A stretch of DNA of 64,000 nt, from assembly GCF_004337445.1 (NCBI RefSeq), contig NZ_SJZB01000018.1, positions 1-64,000 of the forward strand, in the 5' to 3' direction. The notes below the pieces were generated by a model. That model did no database searches. It saw only the letters and a program-made list of their open reading frames with translations, and had not been told where the DNA came from. Of the stretch, positions 28,003 through 37,700 are shown in pieces. This DNA comes from Parasulfuritortus cantonensis (GTDB lineage: Bacteria > Pseudomonadota > Gammaproteobacteria > Burkholderiales > Thiobacillaceae). Made by a program: the position numbers and the translations under genes. Within the stretch, counting starts at the first letter, position 1; each line of letters starts with the position of its first letter.

Positions 28003-29736
28003 TCAGGAACCGATCGAGCACTGATCGCCGCTGTTGCAGCCGGCGTGGACCGTCGACTTTCTGCTGCCGTCGACGTCGAGTACGTGTACCGCGCAAGCCA
28101 GGCAGGGGTCGAACGAGTGCACGGTGCGCAGCACTTCCAGCGGACGCTCGGGGTCGGCCACCGGGTTGTTGACCAGCGACATCTCGTACGGGCCGGGGGC
28201 GTCGTTCTCGTTGCGCGGGGCAGCGTTCCAGGTGGTCGGCACCACGGCCTGATAGTTCTTGATCTTGCCGTTGTCGATCACGATCCAGTGGCTCAGGACG
28301 CCGCGCGGGGCTTCGTGGAAGCCGACGCCGGAGACTTCGCCCTTCGGGAATACCGGCTTGTTGAACGTGTGGGTGTCGCCCTTGCCGATGTTCTCGACCA
28401 GGCGGTTCCACATGTTGTTCAGCTCGTCGACCTGGACGTTGCAGGAGACCGCACGGGCGGCGTGGCGACCGATGGTCGAGTGCACCGCGGCGAGCGGGAT
28501 CTTGGTACCGGCGACGGTGCTGGCCGTGTCGAGCAGCTTGGTCAGGTACTTCAGGGTCGGTTCGTGCTTGGCGGCGGCCATGGCGAGGACGCGCGCCAGC
28601 GGCCCGACCTGGGCCGGCTTGCCGAGGAAGGTCGGCGACTTGACCCAGGAATACTTGCCGTCGTCCTGGAAGTCCGTGTAGTCGGGGTCGGTTTCGCCCT
28701 TGTACGGATGCAGCGGGTCGCTGCCCTTGTACCAGGCGTGCTTGGAGCTTTCCTTGACGCCCTCGACGAAGAACGGGTCGCCGAACTTGGTGATCGGCTT
28801 GAACTTGGTGAGGTCGCCGCCGGGCACGAAGCCGCCGGGCAGGGCGAACTGGGTGCCCTTGCCGTCCAGGGGCAGGTCGGGTACCGACAGGTAGTCCATG
28901 ATGCCGGCGCCGTGGTGGGTCCAGTCGGCATAGAACGCGCCGATGGCGGAGACGTCGACCAGGTAGACGTTATGGACGAAGTCGGCCAGTTCGTCGATCC
29001 AGCCCTTGATCGCCATCAGACGCTCGACGTTGAGCACCGACTGGGCGTCCGGGTTGATCGGGTTGGCGACGCCACCCACGGCGACGTTCTGGATGTGCGG
29101 GGTCTTGGAACCGAGGATGGCGACGATCTTGTTCGCCTTGCGCTGGATGTCCAGGGCCTGCAGGTAGTGGGCGACCGCGAGCAGGTTCACTTCCGGCGGC
29201 AGCTTCATGGCCGGGTGGCCCCAGTAGCCATTGGCGAAGACGCCCAGCTGGCCGGTGCCGACGAAGCCTGACAGGCGCTCCTTCACGGCGGCGAACTCGT
29301 GCTTGCTGTTGCCCTTCCAGGTCGACAGCGACTCGGCCAGTTGGGCGGTCTTCACCGGGTCCGCCTTGAGTGCCGAGACCACGTCCACCCAGTCCAGCGC
29401 GGACAGGTGGTAGAAGTGCACGATGTGGTCGTGGACGGCGTGCGCCAGGATGATCAGGTTGCGGATGTACTGGGCGTTGACCGGGATTTCCAGGTCGAGG
29501 GCGTTTTCCACGGCACGTACGGAGGCGATGGCGTGCACCGTGGTGCAGACGCCGCAGATGCGTTGGGTGATGGTCCAGGCATCGCGCGGGTCGCGGCCGA
29601 GCAGGATCTGCTCGACGCCGCGCCACATCTGGCCGGAGGCCCAGGCCTTCTTGACCTTGCCGCCGTCGATTTCGCAGTCGATGCGCAGGTGACCCTCGAT
29701 GCGGGTGATGGGATCGATGGTGATGCGTTTGCTCAT
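28003..29736 (-). CDS. hybC: [NiFe] hydrogenase large subunit
   Basis: A 577-residue catalytic subunit of a Hyb-type (group 1c) uptake hydrogenase. The nickel ligands are the N-terminal R-I-C-G-V-C and the C-terminal D-P-C-L-A-C-A-V-H. The protease-cleaved tail after His551 is 26 residues long and contains two further Cys (A-G-C-N-S-G-D-Q-C). That is longer than the roughly 15-residue tail common in this family. The protein is exported folded with the small subunit through Tat; the N-terminus I-T-I-D-P-I-T-R-I-E-G-H is typical. It sits 15 bases after hybB. Confidence 0.96.
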   Translation of the reverse strand: MSKRITIDPITRIEGHLRIDCEIDGGKVKKAWASGQMWRGVEQILLGRDPRDAWTITQRICGVCTTVHAIASVRAVENALDLEIPVNAQYIRNLIILAHAVHDHIVHFYHLSALDWVDVVSALKADPVKTAQLAESLSTWKGNSKHEFAAVKERLSGFVGTGQLGVFANGYWGHPAMKLPPEVNLLAVAHYLQALDIQRKANKIVAILGSKTPHIQNVAVGGVANPINPDAQSVLNVERLMAIKGWIDELADFVHNVYLVDVSAIGAFYADWTHHGAGIMDYLSVPDLPLDGKGTQFALPGGFVPGGDLTKFKPITKFGDPFFVEGVKESSKHAWYKGSDPLHPYKGETDPDYTDFQDDGKYSWVKSPTFLGKPAQVGPLARVLAMAAAKHEPTLKYLTKLLDTASTVAGTKIPLAAVHSTIGRHAARAVSCNVQVDELNNMWNRLVENIGKGDTHTFNKPVFPKGEVSGVGFHEAPRGVLSHWIVIDNGKIKNYQAVVPTTWNAAPRNENDAPGPYEMSLVNNPVADPERPLEVLRTVHSFDPCLACAVHVLDVDGSRKSTVHAGCNSGDQCSIGS

Positions 29737-29751
29737 GTTTCTGCTCCAGGG

Positions 29752-30909
29752 TTATTTGACGGCGGCCTCGTGCTTGGGCAGCACGGGCAGCAGACGAACG
29801 AGGACGACGTAGCCGAGGATCTCGATGGCAATGATACCGATGGTCAGGCCCATTTCGGCCAGGGACGGGAAGTAGTTCCAGCCGTCGCCGGTCTCGTAGC
29901 CGACCAGGTAGCTGTTGATGCGCAGCAGGAAGGTACCCGTCATCATGCAGGCGGCGGACAGGAACAGCTTGTCCGGACGCCGGCGGTTGGACGCCTTGGC
30001 CAGGAGCACGGCCGGGACGACGAAGAACGCCATCTCGATCCAGAACATCAGGGCCATGATGTTCGGCTTGAAGGCTTCGCCGACGGCCCCGCGCACCACC
30101 AGGTCGGCCACGCGGACGACCAGATAGACCAGGATGACGCCCCACATGACCTTGGACAGCTTGGCCAGGATGCCCAGCTCGAACGGCCGCTTGAAGCCGA
30201 TGGCCGATACCGTCGATTCGAAGATCACGATGGCGTAGCCGACGCTGATGGCGGTCAGCAGGTAGAACACCGGGATCAGCAGGCTCTGCCAGAGCGGGTT
30301 CAGCTGGGTGCCGAGGACGATCAGCATGGAACCGAGCGAGGACTGGTGCATGGAGGGCAGCAGGGCGCCGAGGGCGATGAACAGGAACATCCAGCGGCCC
30401 AGCTTCTTGCGCAGCTCGTCCTTGTTGAACTTCTCCATGAACACCGGCGAGAACTCGATCCACATGACGACCACGTACAGCGAGATGCAGGTCGCCACTT
30501 CGAACATCACCGAGTTGATCTGGGCCCAACCGGGCGTGAAGATGTGCCAGGTGTTCCAGTAGCGGCCCAGGTCGATGATGACCGAGACACCGGCCAGGGT
30601 ATAGCCGAACAGGCTGCCCAGGAGTGCCGGCCGGACCAGCGGGTGGTATTCGCCCTTGTTGAAGATGTACACCAGGAGGGCGACCGAATAGCCGCCGCAG
30701 GCGAAGGCGGAACCGACCATGACGTCGTAGACGACCCAGATACCCCAGGTGTAACCGTCATTGACGTTGGTCACCGAACCGATGCCCAGCACCAGCCGGA
30801 CCACCAGGACGGCCCCGGCGATCAGGATCAGCAGGGCCATGGTCTTGGTCAGCGAGGTGACCAGGGAGCCCCCCAGGGGGGCGGGAGCGGAATGTGCGTG
30901 ATTCGACAT
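29752..30909 (-). CDS. hybB: Hydrogenase membrane subunit HybB (NrfD family)
   Basis: A 385-residue integral membrane protein of the NrfD/PsrC family with about ten hydrophobic helices. HybB anchors the periplasmic hydrogenase and passes electrons from HybA to the quinone pool. The N-terminal helix begins after a short S-N-H-A-H-S tail, and conserved family elements such as G-I-W-V-V-Y-D-V-M-V-G-S-A are present. It has no heme ligands of the HyaC type, in agreement with group 1c enzymes. The start is four bases after hybA. Confidence 0.92.
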   Translation of the reverse strand: MSNHAHSAPAPLGGSLVTSLTKTMALLILIAGAVLVVRLVLGIGSVTNVNDGYTWGIWVVYDVMVGSAFACGGYSVALLVYIFNKGEYHPLVRPALLGSLFGYTLAGVSVIIDLGRYWNTWHIFTPGWAQINSVMFEVATCISLYVVVMWIEFSPVFMEKFNKDELRKKLGRWMFLFIALGALLPSMHQSSLGSMLIVLGTQLNPLWQSLLIPVFYLLTAISVGYAIVIFESTVSAIGFKRPFELGILAKLSKVMWGVILVYLVVRVADLVVRGAVGEAFKPNIMALMFWIEMAFFVVPAVLLAKASNRRRPDKLFLSAACMMTGTFLLRINSYLVGYETGDGWNYFPSLAEMGLTIGIIAIEILGYVVLVRLLPVLPKHEAAVK

Positions 30910-30913
30910 CTGG

Positions 30914-31897
30914 CTACTCCTGGTCTTCGTCTTGATCGCGCAAGCTGTGCTTGGCCGCCACCACCAGACCGCCGAGCACCACGACCGGGGCGATCAGGTA
31001 ACCGTACAGGCTGTGCTGCATGGTTTCCGAGATGGAGGCGAACGAGCGTTCCGGCAGGTCGCGATATCCGAGCTTGTCGAACGGGACCGCGGACAGCTTG
31101 AGGACCTGGGTACCGCCCAGTTCCTTCTCGCCGTAGACCTGCGGCACGTAGTTGGCGGCCTTGGCCATCTGCCAGTCGCCACCACCCAGCTTGCCGCGCG
31201 GCACCATGTAGTCCGTGCCGGGCTTCAGGGCCAGACGGCGCTTGGCCTCGGCCATCAGCTCGTCGGTCGGGCCGAAGATGGTCGCGCCGGTCGGGCAGAC
31301 CTGGGCGCAGGCCGAATACTCGAACCGGGTGTGGTTGTCCGGCGACGCCAGGTGGCTGCACAGCTCGCACTTGACGATCTGCGGGAAGGCCTTGTCGTAC
31401 TGGAAGCGGGGTACGTCGAAGGGGCAGGCTAGGACGCAGTAGCGGCAGCCGATGCAGTCATGCGGGTCGTAGGTGACCACGCCGGTTTCCGGATTCTTGC
31501 GCATCGCGGAGACCGGGCAGGCCGACACGCAGGACGGGTCGACGCAGTGCAGGCAGGAATGCTTCATGAAGGCGTAGCCGTCCTTCTCGCGATCCTTCAC
31601 CTCGCCGGTGCCGTCCTTGTACATCTTGATGATGTTCTTGGTCTTGCCGGAGATGTCCAGCGGGGTGTCCCACATGTGGTCCTCGGTGGAGAACTCGGGC
31701 GGCAGGCCGTTGGATTCTTTGCAGGCGGAGACGCAGGCCTTGCAGCCGATGCACAGGGTGCCGTCATACAGCAGGCCCATGGCCTTCGGTGGCATGGTCA
31801 GATTGCCCCGGGCCTCGGCCGGCGCCGGGGCCGCCGTAGCCGCGACCGCGCCGCCCGCCAGCACCCCTTTCAGGAACTGACGACGGTCCATGCTCAT
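30914..31897 (-). CDS. hybA: Hydrogenase iron-sulfur subunit HybA
   Basis: A 327-residue ferredoxin-like protein with a twin-arginine signal (M-D-R-R-Q-F-L-K-G) and four Cys clusters: C-I-G-C-K-A-C, C-L-H-C-V-D-P-S-C, C-I-G-C-R-Y-C and C-E-L-C-S-H with C-A-Q-V-C. These carry four [4Fe-4S] centres. A C-terminal hydrophobic helix (near residues 295-315) anchors it. It moves electrons from HybO to HybB. Its start overlaps the hybO stop (ATGA), so the subunits are coupled. Confidence 0.94.
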   Translation of the reverse strand: MSMDRRQFLKGVLAGGAVAATAAPAPAEARGNLTMPPKAMGLLYDGTLCIGCKACVSACKESNGLPPEFSTEDHMWDTPLDISGKTKNIIKMYKDGTGEVKDREKDGYAFMKHSCLHCVDPSCVSACPVSAMRKNPETGVVTYDPHDCIGCRYCVLACPFDVPRFQYDKAFPQIVKCELCSHLASPDNHTRFEYSACAQVCPTGATIFGPTDELMAEAKRRLALKPGTDYMVPRGKLGGGDWQMAKAANYVPQVYGEKELGGTQVLKLSAVPFDKLGYRDLPERSFASISETMQHSLYGYLIAPVVVLGGLVVAAKHSLRDQDEDQE

Positions 31898-33063
31898 GAT
31901 TCGGCCCTTTCCTTGTCCTTGGGCTCATCCGACTCGACGGCCAGGTTCTTGCCCAGATTCTTGGTCAGGTTGTAGGTGGCCGCGGTGGCCGCGCCGGCCA
32001 GCGCCGCGACGGCGGCGGCCGAAGCGATCGTGGCACCGACGCCACGCGATTCGTCGACCTTCGGGTAACCGAGCGGCGGTTGCACCGACTTCAGTTCGGC
32101 CAGGGCGTGGATCGGCTTGGTGAAGCCGACGCCTTGTTCCGTGCAGCCGATGCAGGGGTGGCCGCAACCTACCGGCCAGGACACCTCGCCGACATCGTTG
32201 AAACCGATCACCGGGCAGTTGGCGTAGGTCTCGGGACCCTTGCAGCCCAACTTGTACAGGCACCAGCCCTGACGGTGGCCGGCGTCGCCGAATTCCAGGG
32301 CGAAGCGGCCGGCGTCGAAGTGCGGACGGCGTTCGCAGTTTTCGTGCACCAGGCGCGAATAGGCGAACAGCGGGCGGCCGAGCTGGTCGACGGCGGGCAG
32401 CTTGCCGAAGGTCAGGTAGTAGACGACGGCGGACAGGAAATTGTACGGGTTGGGCGGGCAGCCGGGGATGGTGACCACCGGCTTGCCGAGCACCGTGCTG
32501 GCGCTGGAGGCGCCGGTCGGGTTCGGACCGCTCGAGGGCATGCCGCCCCAGGAGGCGCAGGAACCGATCGCCACCACGGCGGCGGCGCCGGCGGCACATT
32601 CCTTGACCAAGTCGATGGCGGTCTGGCCACCGACCTTGCAATAGATGCCGTTGTCCTTGGTCGGGATGGCGCCTTCGACGACGAGCAGGTACTTGCCCTT
32701 GTTGGCTTCCATGGCGGCCTTGCGGGCGGCCTCGGCCTGGTGGCCGGCGGCGGCGAACAGGGTCTCGTGATAGTCGAGGGAGATGACGTCGAGGATCAAG
32801 CGTTCAAGCGTCGGATGTTCGGCGCGCAGGAGCGACTCCGAACAGCCCGTGCACTCTTGGAAGTGCAGCCAGATGACCGACGGCCGCTTGGTCGGATTCG
32901 CCACTGCCTCGGCGATTTCCGCTGCCGCGGTGGCCGGGAGCCCGAGAGTGGCTGCCATGCCTGAGCAGAGTTTAAGGAACTCGCGGCGGGACACGCCCAG
33001 CCGCTTTTCCACCGCCTGCACGCTCGGCAGGTCTTCCATCGAGATGATGTCGATCTTCGCCAT
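31894..33063 (-). CDS. hybO: [NiFe] hydrogenase small subunit
   Basis: A 389-residue small subunit with a twin-arginine signal (V-S-R-R-E-F-L-K-L) and three iron-sulfur clusters. The proximal cluster begins with E-C-T-G-C-S-E; a Gly stands where oxygen-tolerant enzymes have an extra Cys, so this is a standard, oxygen-sensitive type. The medial/distal ligands appear in G-W-C-L-Y-K-L-G-C and C-G-H-P-C-I-G-C. A C-terminal hydrophobic helix (about 345-370) anchors it in the membrane. The start follows GGAAAGGA. It is first in hybOABCD. Confidence 0.95.
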   Translation of the reverse strand: MAKIDIISMEDLPSVQAVEKRLGVSRREFLKLCSGMAATLGLPATAAAEIAEAVANPTKRPSVIWLHFQECTGCSESLLRAEHPTLERLILDVISLDYHETLFAAAGHQAEAARKAAMEANKGKYLLVVEGAIPTKDNGIYCKVGGQTAIDLVKECAAGAAAVVAIGSCASWGGMPSSGPNPTGASSASTVLGKPVVTIPGCPPNPYNFLSAVVYYLTFGKLPAVDQLGRPLFAYSRLVHENCERRPHFDAGRFALEFGDAGHRQGWCLYKLGCKGPETYANCPVIGFNDVGEVSWPVGCGHPCIGCTEQGVGFTKPIHALAELKSVQPPLGYPKVDESRGVGATIASAAAVAALAGAATAATYNLTKNLGKNLAVESDEPKDKERAES

Positions 33064-33123
33064 GATCGTCCTTTCCAGTTGTTACGCTCCGGTGTTGGCC
33101 GGATACTCCAGCCGATGCTGCCG

Positions 33124-33258
33124 GTCCTAAATAACTAGGTTATGGTTAGCTCACAATTCAAATTATTACCATATCAATATAAGGAAGTCCTAATTTATTA
33201 CGTATATTTATTTCGTCATACAGGTACCGTATTTTTCAATATCAATAAAATTCATGCT
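33124..33258. promoter_or_regulatory. AT-rich divergent spacer between hybO and tatD
   Basis: About 130 bases of strongly AT-rich sequence stand out in a GC-rich surrounding. The stretch contains several runs such as TTATTA, ATATTTATTT and AATATCAAT. It probably holds the promoter(s) of the hyb operon and possibly of tatD. I found no clear FNR, sigma-54 or sigma-70 consensus. A short open frame crosses it in phase with tatD, but its composition is not coding-like. Confidence 0.55.
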
Positions 33259-34044
33259 ATGAGTCTGGCCGACCTCGTCGATACCCACAGCCATCTGGAT
33301 GCGGCGGAATTCGATCCCGACCGTGACGCCGTCTACGGGCGCGCCTGCGCGGCCGGCGTGACGACGCAGGTGGTGCCGGCGATCAGCACCGCCAACGGCC
33401 GCGCGGTCGCCGCGGCCTGCCAGCGTTATCCGGGTTGCCGGCCGGCCTGGGGGATGCATCCGATCTACGTCGACAGCCACGCCGAAGGCGATCTGGCCGA
33501 ATTGCGCCGGCAGGTCGAGGCATGGCGCCCGGTGGCCATCGGGGAAATCGGTCTGGACCTGTTCGTACCCGGTCTGGATTTCGTCCGCCAAGAATTCTTT
33601 TATGCCGAGCAGCTGAAAATCGCCCGCGATTATGACCTGCCGGTGTTGCTGCATTGCCGCAGGGCGGTCGACGCCATCTTGAAACACCTGCGCCGGACCC
33701 GGGTGCCGGGCGGCATCGCGCACGCCTTCAACGGCAGTCGCCAGCAGGCCGATGCGTTCCTGAACCTGGGTTTCCGGCTCGGCTTCGGCGGCGCCTTCAC
33801 CTGGGAACGGGCGACCCGGCTGCGCGCCCTGGCCGTCGAGTTGCCCCTGGAGGCCATCGTCCTGGAGACCGACAGCCCCGACATCCCGCCCGCCTGGCTC
33901 GGCCGTGCCCGCAACGAACCGGCCGAACTCGCCCGCATCGCGGCCACCCTGGCCGAGTTGCGCGGCCTCGACCCGGCCGAGGTGGCGCGCGCCACCAGCG
34001 CCAATGCCCGGGCCGTCCTGCCGGCCCTTGCCGCCGCGTCATGA
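33259..34044 (+). CDS. TatD-family metal-dependent hydrolase
   Basis: A 261-residue TIM-barrel nuclease of the TatD/YcfH type. Metal ligands are visible: D-T-H-S-H-L-D at the N-terminus, Glu in I-G-E-I-G-L-D, His in L-L-H-C-R-R-A, His in I-A-H-A-F-N-G and Asp in E-T-D-S-P-D-I. Such enzymes act as 3'-5' exonucleases or deacylases. The ATG at 33259 starts the conserved domain; no Shine-Dalgarno is visible. The phosphatidyltransferase start overlaps its stop. Confidence 0.9.
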   Translation: MSLADLVDTHSHLDAAEFDPDRDAVYGRACAAGVTTQVVPAISTANGRAVAAACQRYPGCRPAWGMHPIYVDSHAEGDLAELRRQVEAWRPVAIGEIGLDLFVPGLDFVRQEFFYAEQLKIARDYDLPVLLHCRRAVDAILKHLRRTRVPGGIAHAFNGSRQQADAFLNLGFRLGFGGAFTWERATRLRALAVELPLEAIVLETDSPDIPPAWLGRARNEPAELARIAATLAELRGLDPAEVARATSANARAVLPALAAAS

Positions 34045-34613
34045 ACCGGGCCAACCTGACGGTTCCCAACCTGCTCACCGCGTCCAGGCTGGCGCTGGTG
34101 CCCTTCGTGGTCTGGTACCTGGCCCAGGATCGCCTGGATGTCGCCTTCTGGCTGTTCGCCGCCGCCGCTTTGACCGACCTGTTGGACGGCAACCTCGCCC
34201 GTCTGCTCAACCAGCGCAGCGTCCTGGGCGCCTGGCTCGACCCGATCGCCGATAAGGCCATGCTGTTGTCCACCCTGATGATGCTGGTCTGGCTGGAGAT
34301 CCTGCCCCTCTGGCTGGGCGCGCTGGTCGCCCTGCGCGACGTCATCGTGCTGCTCGGCGCCGCGGCGTTCCGGCAACTGACCGGCGGCCTGGAAGTGGCG
34401 CCGACCTGGTGGGGCAAGGCCGCCACGGCGGCCGAGTTCGTCCTCGTCGCCCTCGCCCTGGCCGACCTCGCGCTGGGCTGGGGGCTCACCTTCCTGGGCT
34501 ACCTGACCCTCCTGACCGGCACCCTGGTGTCGGTGTCCGGATTGCACTACGTTTGGGTCTGGAGCGCCAAGACCCGGGCCTGGCGGGCCGCCCAGGCGCG
34601 CTTCCGCTCGTGA
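34041..34613 (+). CDS. CDP-alcohol phosphatidyltransferase
   Basis: A 190-residue membrane enzyme that joins a CDP-linked diacylglycerol or similar donor to an alcohol. The family signature D-G-x2-A-R-x8-G-x3-D-x3-D is complete (D-G-N-L-A-R, then G-A-W-L-D-P-I-A-D-K). About five membrane helices are seen. It resembles PgsA or the ClsC/YnbA group; the acceptor alcohol is not readable. It is translationally coupled to tatD (ATGA overlap). Confidence 0.88.
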   Translation: MNRANLTVPNLLTASRLALVPFVVWYLAQDRLDVAFWLFAAAALTDLLDGNLARLLNQRSVLGAWLDPIADKAMLLSTLMMLVWLEILPLWLGALVALRDVIVLLGAAAFRQLTGGLEVAPTWWGKAATAAEFVLVALALADLALGWGLTFLGYLTLLTGTLVSVSGLHYVWVWSAKTRAWRAAQARFRS

Positions 34614-34722
34614 CCGGGGTTGTCCGGTCCGTTCCGTCCGGTTCCCCCGAGGGCGGGGGCCCGGTTGCATGGAAGGCGAAGATGCCCGCCTGTACGGGCA
34701 TGGGGAACGACGCCCCGTTTCC

Positions 34723-37700
34723 CTAGCGTGCGATCAGCTCCGCCCAGCGTTTCTCCATCCGTTTCACGGATATCGGTTCCGGGGTCTTCAGTTCCTGGGC
34801 GAACAGGGATACGCGCAGTTCCTCGAGCTGCCAGCGGAACGCCTCCATCTCCGGGCTGAGGCCGGTGGTCTGCTCCTCGCGCCGGGCACGGGCCTGCCAT
34901 TGCCCGAGCAGGGGGGTGAGCGAGCGCATCATCTGGGCGTCGCGCTCGGGGCGGCCGGGCAGTTTCTCCAGGCGCCGCTCCATGGCCTTGAGATAGCGCG
35001 GCAGGTGGACCAGGACGGCCGGGGCCAGGCGGCCGACGAAGCCGGGGAAGACCAGGCCGGGCAACTGCGCGCGCAGGTCGGCGGCCGCCTCCTTCGAGGC
35101 CGGCGCCCGGGCCAGTTGCTGGTTCAGGCGATGGCCGTGCTCCAGGCACTCGGCGGCCAGGCGTGCCGTCTCCCGGGCCTGTTCGGCCAGGCGCGGCCGG
35201 GCGGTCTGGGCGGCGCTGTCGAACTCGTTCTGCCGGCGCAGGTCGGCGGGGTCGACGGCGAGGACGGCCCGGGCGGCGGAGTAGAGGACGTCGGCCAGGA
35301 GCTGGTTGAGCGTCAGGTTCGTCTGGCCGCGGCCGTCTTGCGGCTTGCCGCCGGCAGCGGCCGGCGCCGCCACGGCGTTGCCGAGCAGGGCGTATTGCAT
35401 GGCGGCCGGCTTCAGGCGCACGCCGAGGTCCTTCTCGACCTGCTTGAGCAGGTCCGGGAAGGCGCGCCAGAGCAACCGGCAGACCCCGCGCCGGTGTTGT
35501 TCCCGCGCCAGGGCCGGACTGTCGAGCAGCTTCAGGGCGACCTGGCCGGCGTCCTCGACCAGGCTCGGGTAGGCGGCGATCTTGCGGCCGCCGCTGGTCA
35601 GCTCGACCTGGCCGGGCAGGTCGCCGAAATCCCAGCGCCCGAGGTCCGCGCGTTCGTCCGGCGCGGCCGCCTGCTGCAGGCTGCGCGCCGCCTCGCCGCC
35701 CAGTTCGCGGCGCAGGGCGGGCAGGTCGCGTCCTTCGGCGACGATGTGGTTCCGCTCGTCCAGGACCCGGTAGTTCATGGTCAGGTGGGCCGGCAGGGCC
35801 TCCGGGCGCCAGGCGTCGCGGGCGATGGCCTGGCCGGTGGTCTTGGCCAGGAAATCGGCCAGGGCCTCGGTGAGCGGCGTCTCGCCCGGCCGCAGGGCCT
35901 CGGCCGCGGCGCGCGCGAACTCGGGCACCGGCACGAAGGCGCGCCGCACCGATTGCGGCAGGCCCTTGATCAGGGCCAGGGCCTTCTCCTCCAGGAGGCC
36001 CGGCACCAGCCAGTCGCAACGGCCCTGGGGTACCTGGTTCAAGGCCGCCAGCGGCACCAGCAGGGTGACGCCGTCGTCCTCGGCGCCGGGGTCGAAGCGG
36101 TAGGCCAGGGCGAACTTCACGCCGCCCAGGTCGAGTTCCTTGGGGAAGTCGCGGGCATCGGCGCCGCGTTCCCTGAGCAGGTCCTCGCGGCGCAGGTGCA
36201 GCAGCTTCGGCGACTTGACCTCGGCTTCGCGCAGCCATTTCTCGAAGGCGGCGCCGTTGTGGATGCCCTCCGGGATGCGGTCGTCGAAGAAGCGGTAGAG
36301 GTCCTCCTCGTCGACGGCGATGCGGGCGTTGCGCGAGCGGTGGGACAGCTCGTCGATCTGGGCGAGCAGCTTGCGGTTGTGGCCGAAGAACGCCGCGCGG
36401 GTGTCGTACTCGCCCGCCACCAGCGCGGCGCGGATGAATATCTCGCGCGCCTGGACCGGGTCGATGGGACCGTAGTGGACCTTGCGGCCGTTCACCACGG
36501 GCAGCCCGTACAGGGTGGCGCGCAGGCTGGCGGCGACGTGGGCCGGCTTCTTGGCCCAATGCGGATCGGAATAGCTGACCTTGAGCAGGTGCCGGGCGGC
36601 ATGCTCGATCCAGTCCGGCTCGATGCGTGCGACGGTGCGGGCGTAGATCCGGCGGGTCTCGACGATCTCGGCCGCCATCACCCACTTGGGCTTCTTCTTC
36701 ACCCCGGAGCCCGGGAAGGGCAGGAACTTGGTCTCGCGGGCCCCCAGATAGAGGCCTTCCTCGGTGAGCATGCCCAGGTTGCCGAGCAGGCCGGGCAGCA
36801 GGGCCTGGTGCAGGTTGGCATAGCCGGCCGGCGCGTCGGCTCCGGCCTCCTCGGTGGGCACGGCGGGCAGGGCGTCGGCAACCTTCCAGCCGAGTTCCTT
36901 CACCTGCGTGGTGAGCTGGCCGTACACCTCGCGCCACTCGCGCACGCGGCGCGCCGACAGGAAGTCCTCGGCCAGGGCGTCGCGGAACTTGCGTTGCGAC
37001 TTGCGGTGGTTGTTGAGTTCCTCGACGTGGCGCCAGAGCTTGAGGATGGCCACGAAGTCGGAGTTCTCGTCGGCGAAGCGGGCGTGCTTCTGGTCGGCGG
37101 CGGCCTGGCGTTCCAGGGGCCGGTCGCGGGGGTCCTGGGTGGACAGGAAGGCGGCGATGACCAGGACCTCGTGCAGGACCGCCTTCTCGCGCGCCGCCAC
37201 CAGCATGCGGCCGAGCCGGGGGTCGAGCGGCAGGCGGGCCAGCTCGCGGCCGATCCGGGTCAGGCGGCCGTCCTCGGCCAGGGCGTTGAGTTCCCGGAGC
37301 AGGGCCTGGCCGTCGTGGATGCGGCGCGGCTCGGGCGGGTCGAGGAACGGGAAGGCGCCGATCTCGGGCAGGTGCAGCGACTTCATGCGCAGGATCACCC
37401 CGGCCAGGGAGGAGCGCAGCAGTTCCGGCGTGGTGTAGGGCGGCCGCGACTGGAAATCCTGCTCGTCGTAGAGACGGATGCAGATGCCCTCGGCGACCCG
37501 GCCGCAGCGCCCGGTACGCTGGTTGGCGGAGGCCTGGGAGACCTTCTCCACCTTGAGCTGTTCGATCTTGTTGCGGATCGAGTAGCGCTTCACCCGGGCC
37601 TGGCCGGTATCCACCACGTAGCGGATGCCCGGTACGGTGAGGGAGGTCTCGGCCACGTTGGTGGCCAGGACGATGCGGCGGCCGCTGTGGGGTTTGAAGA

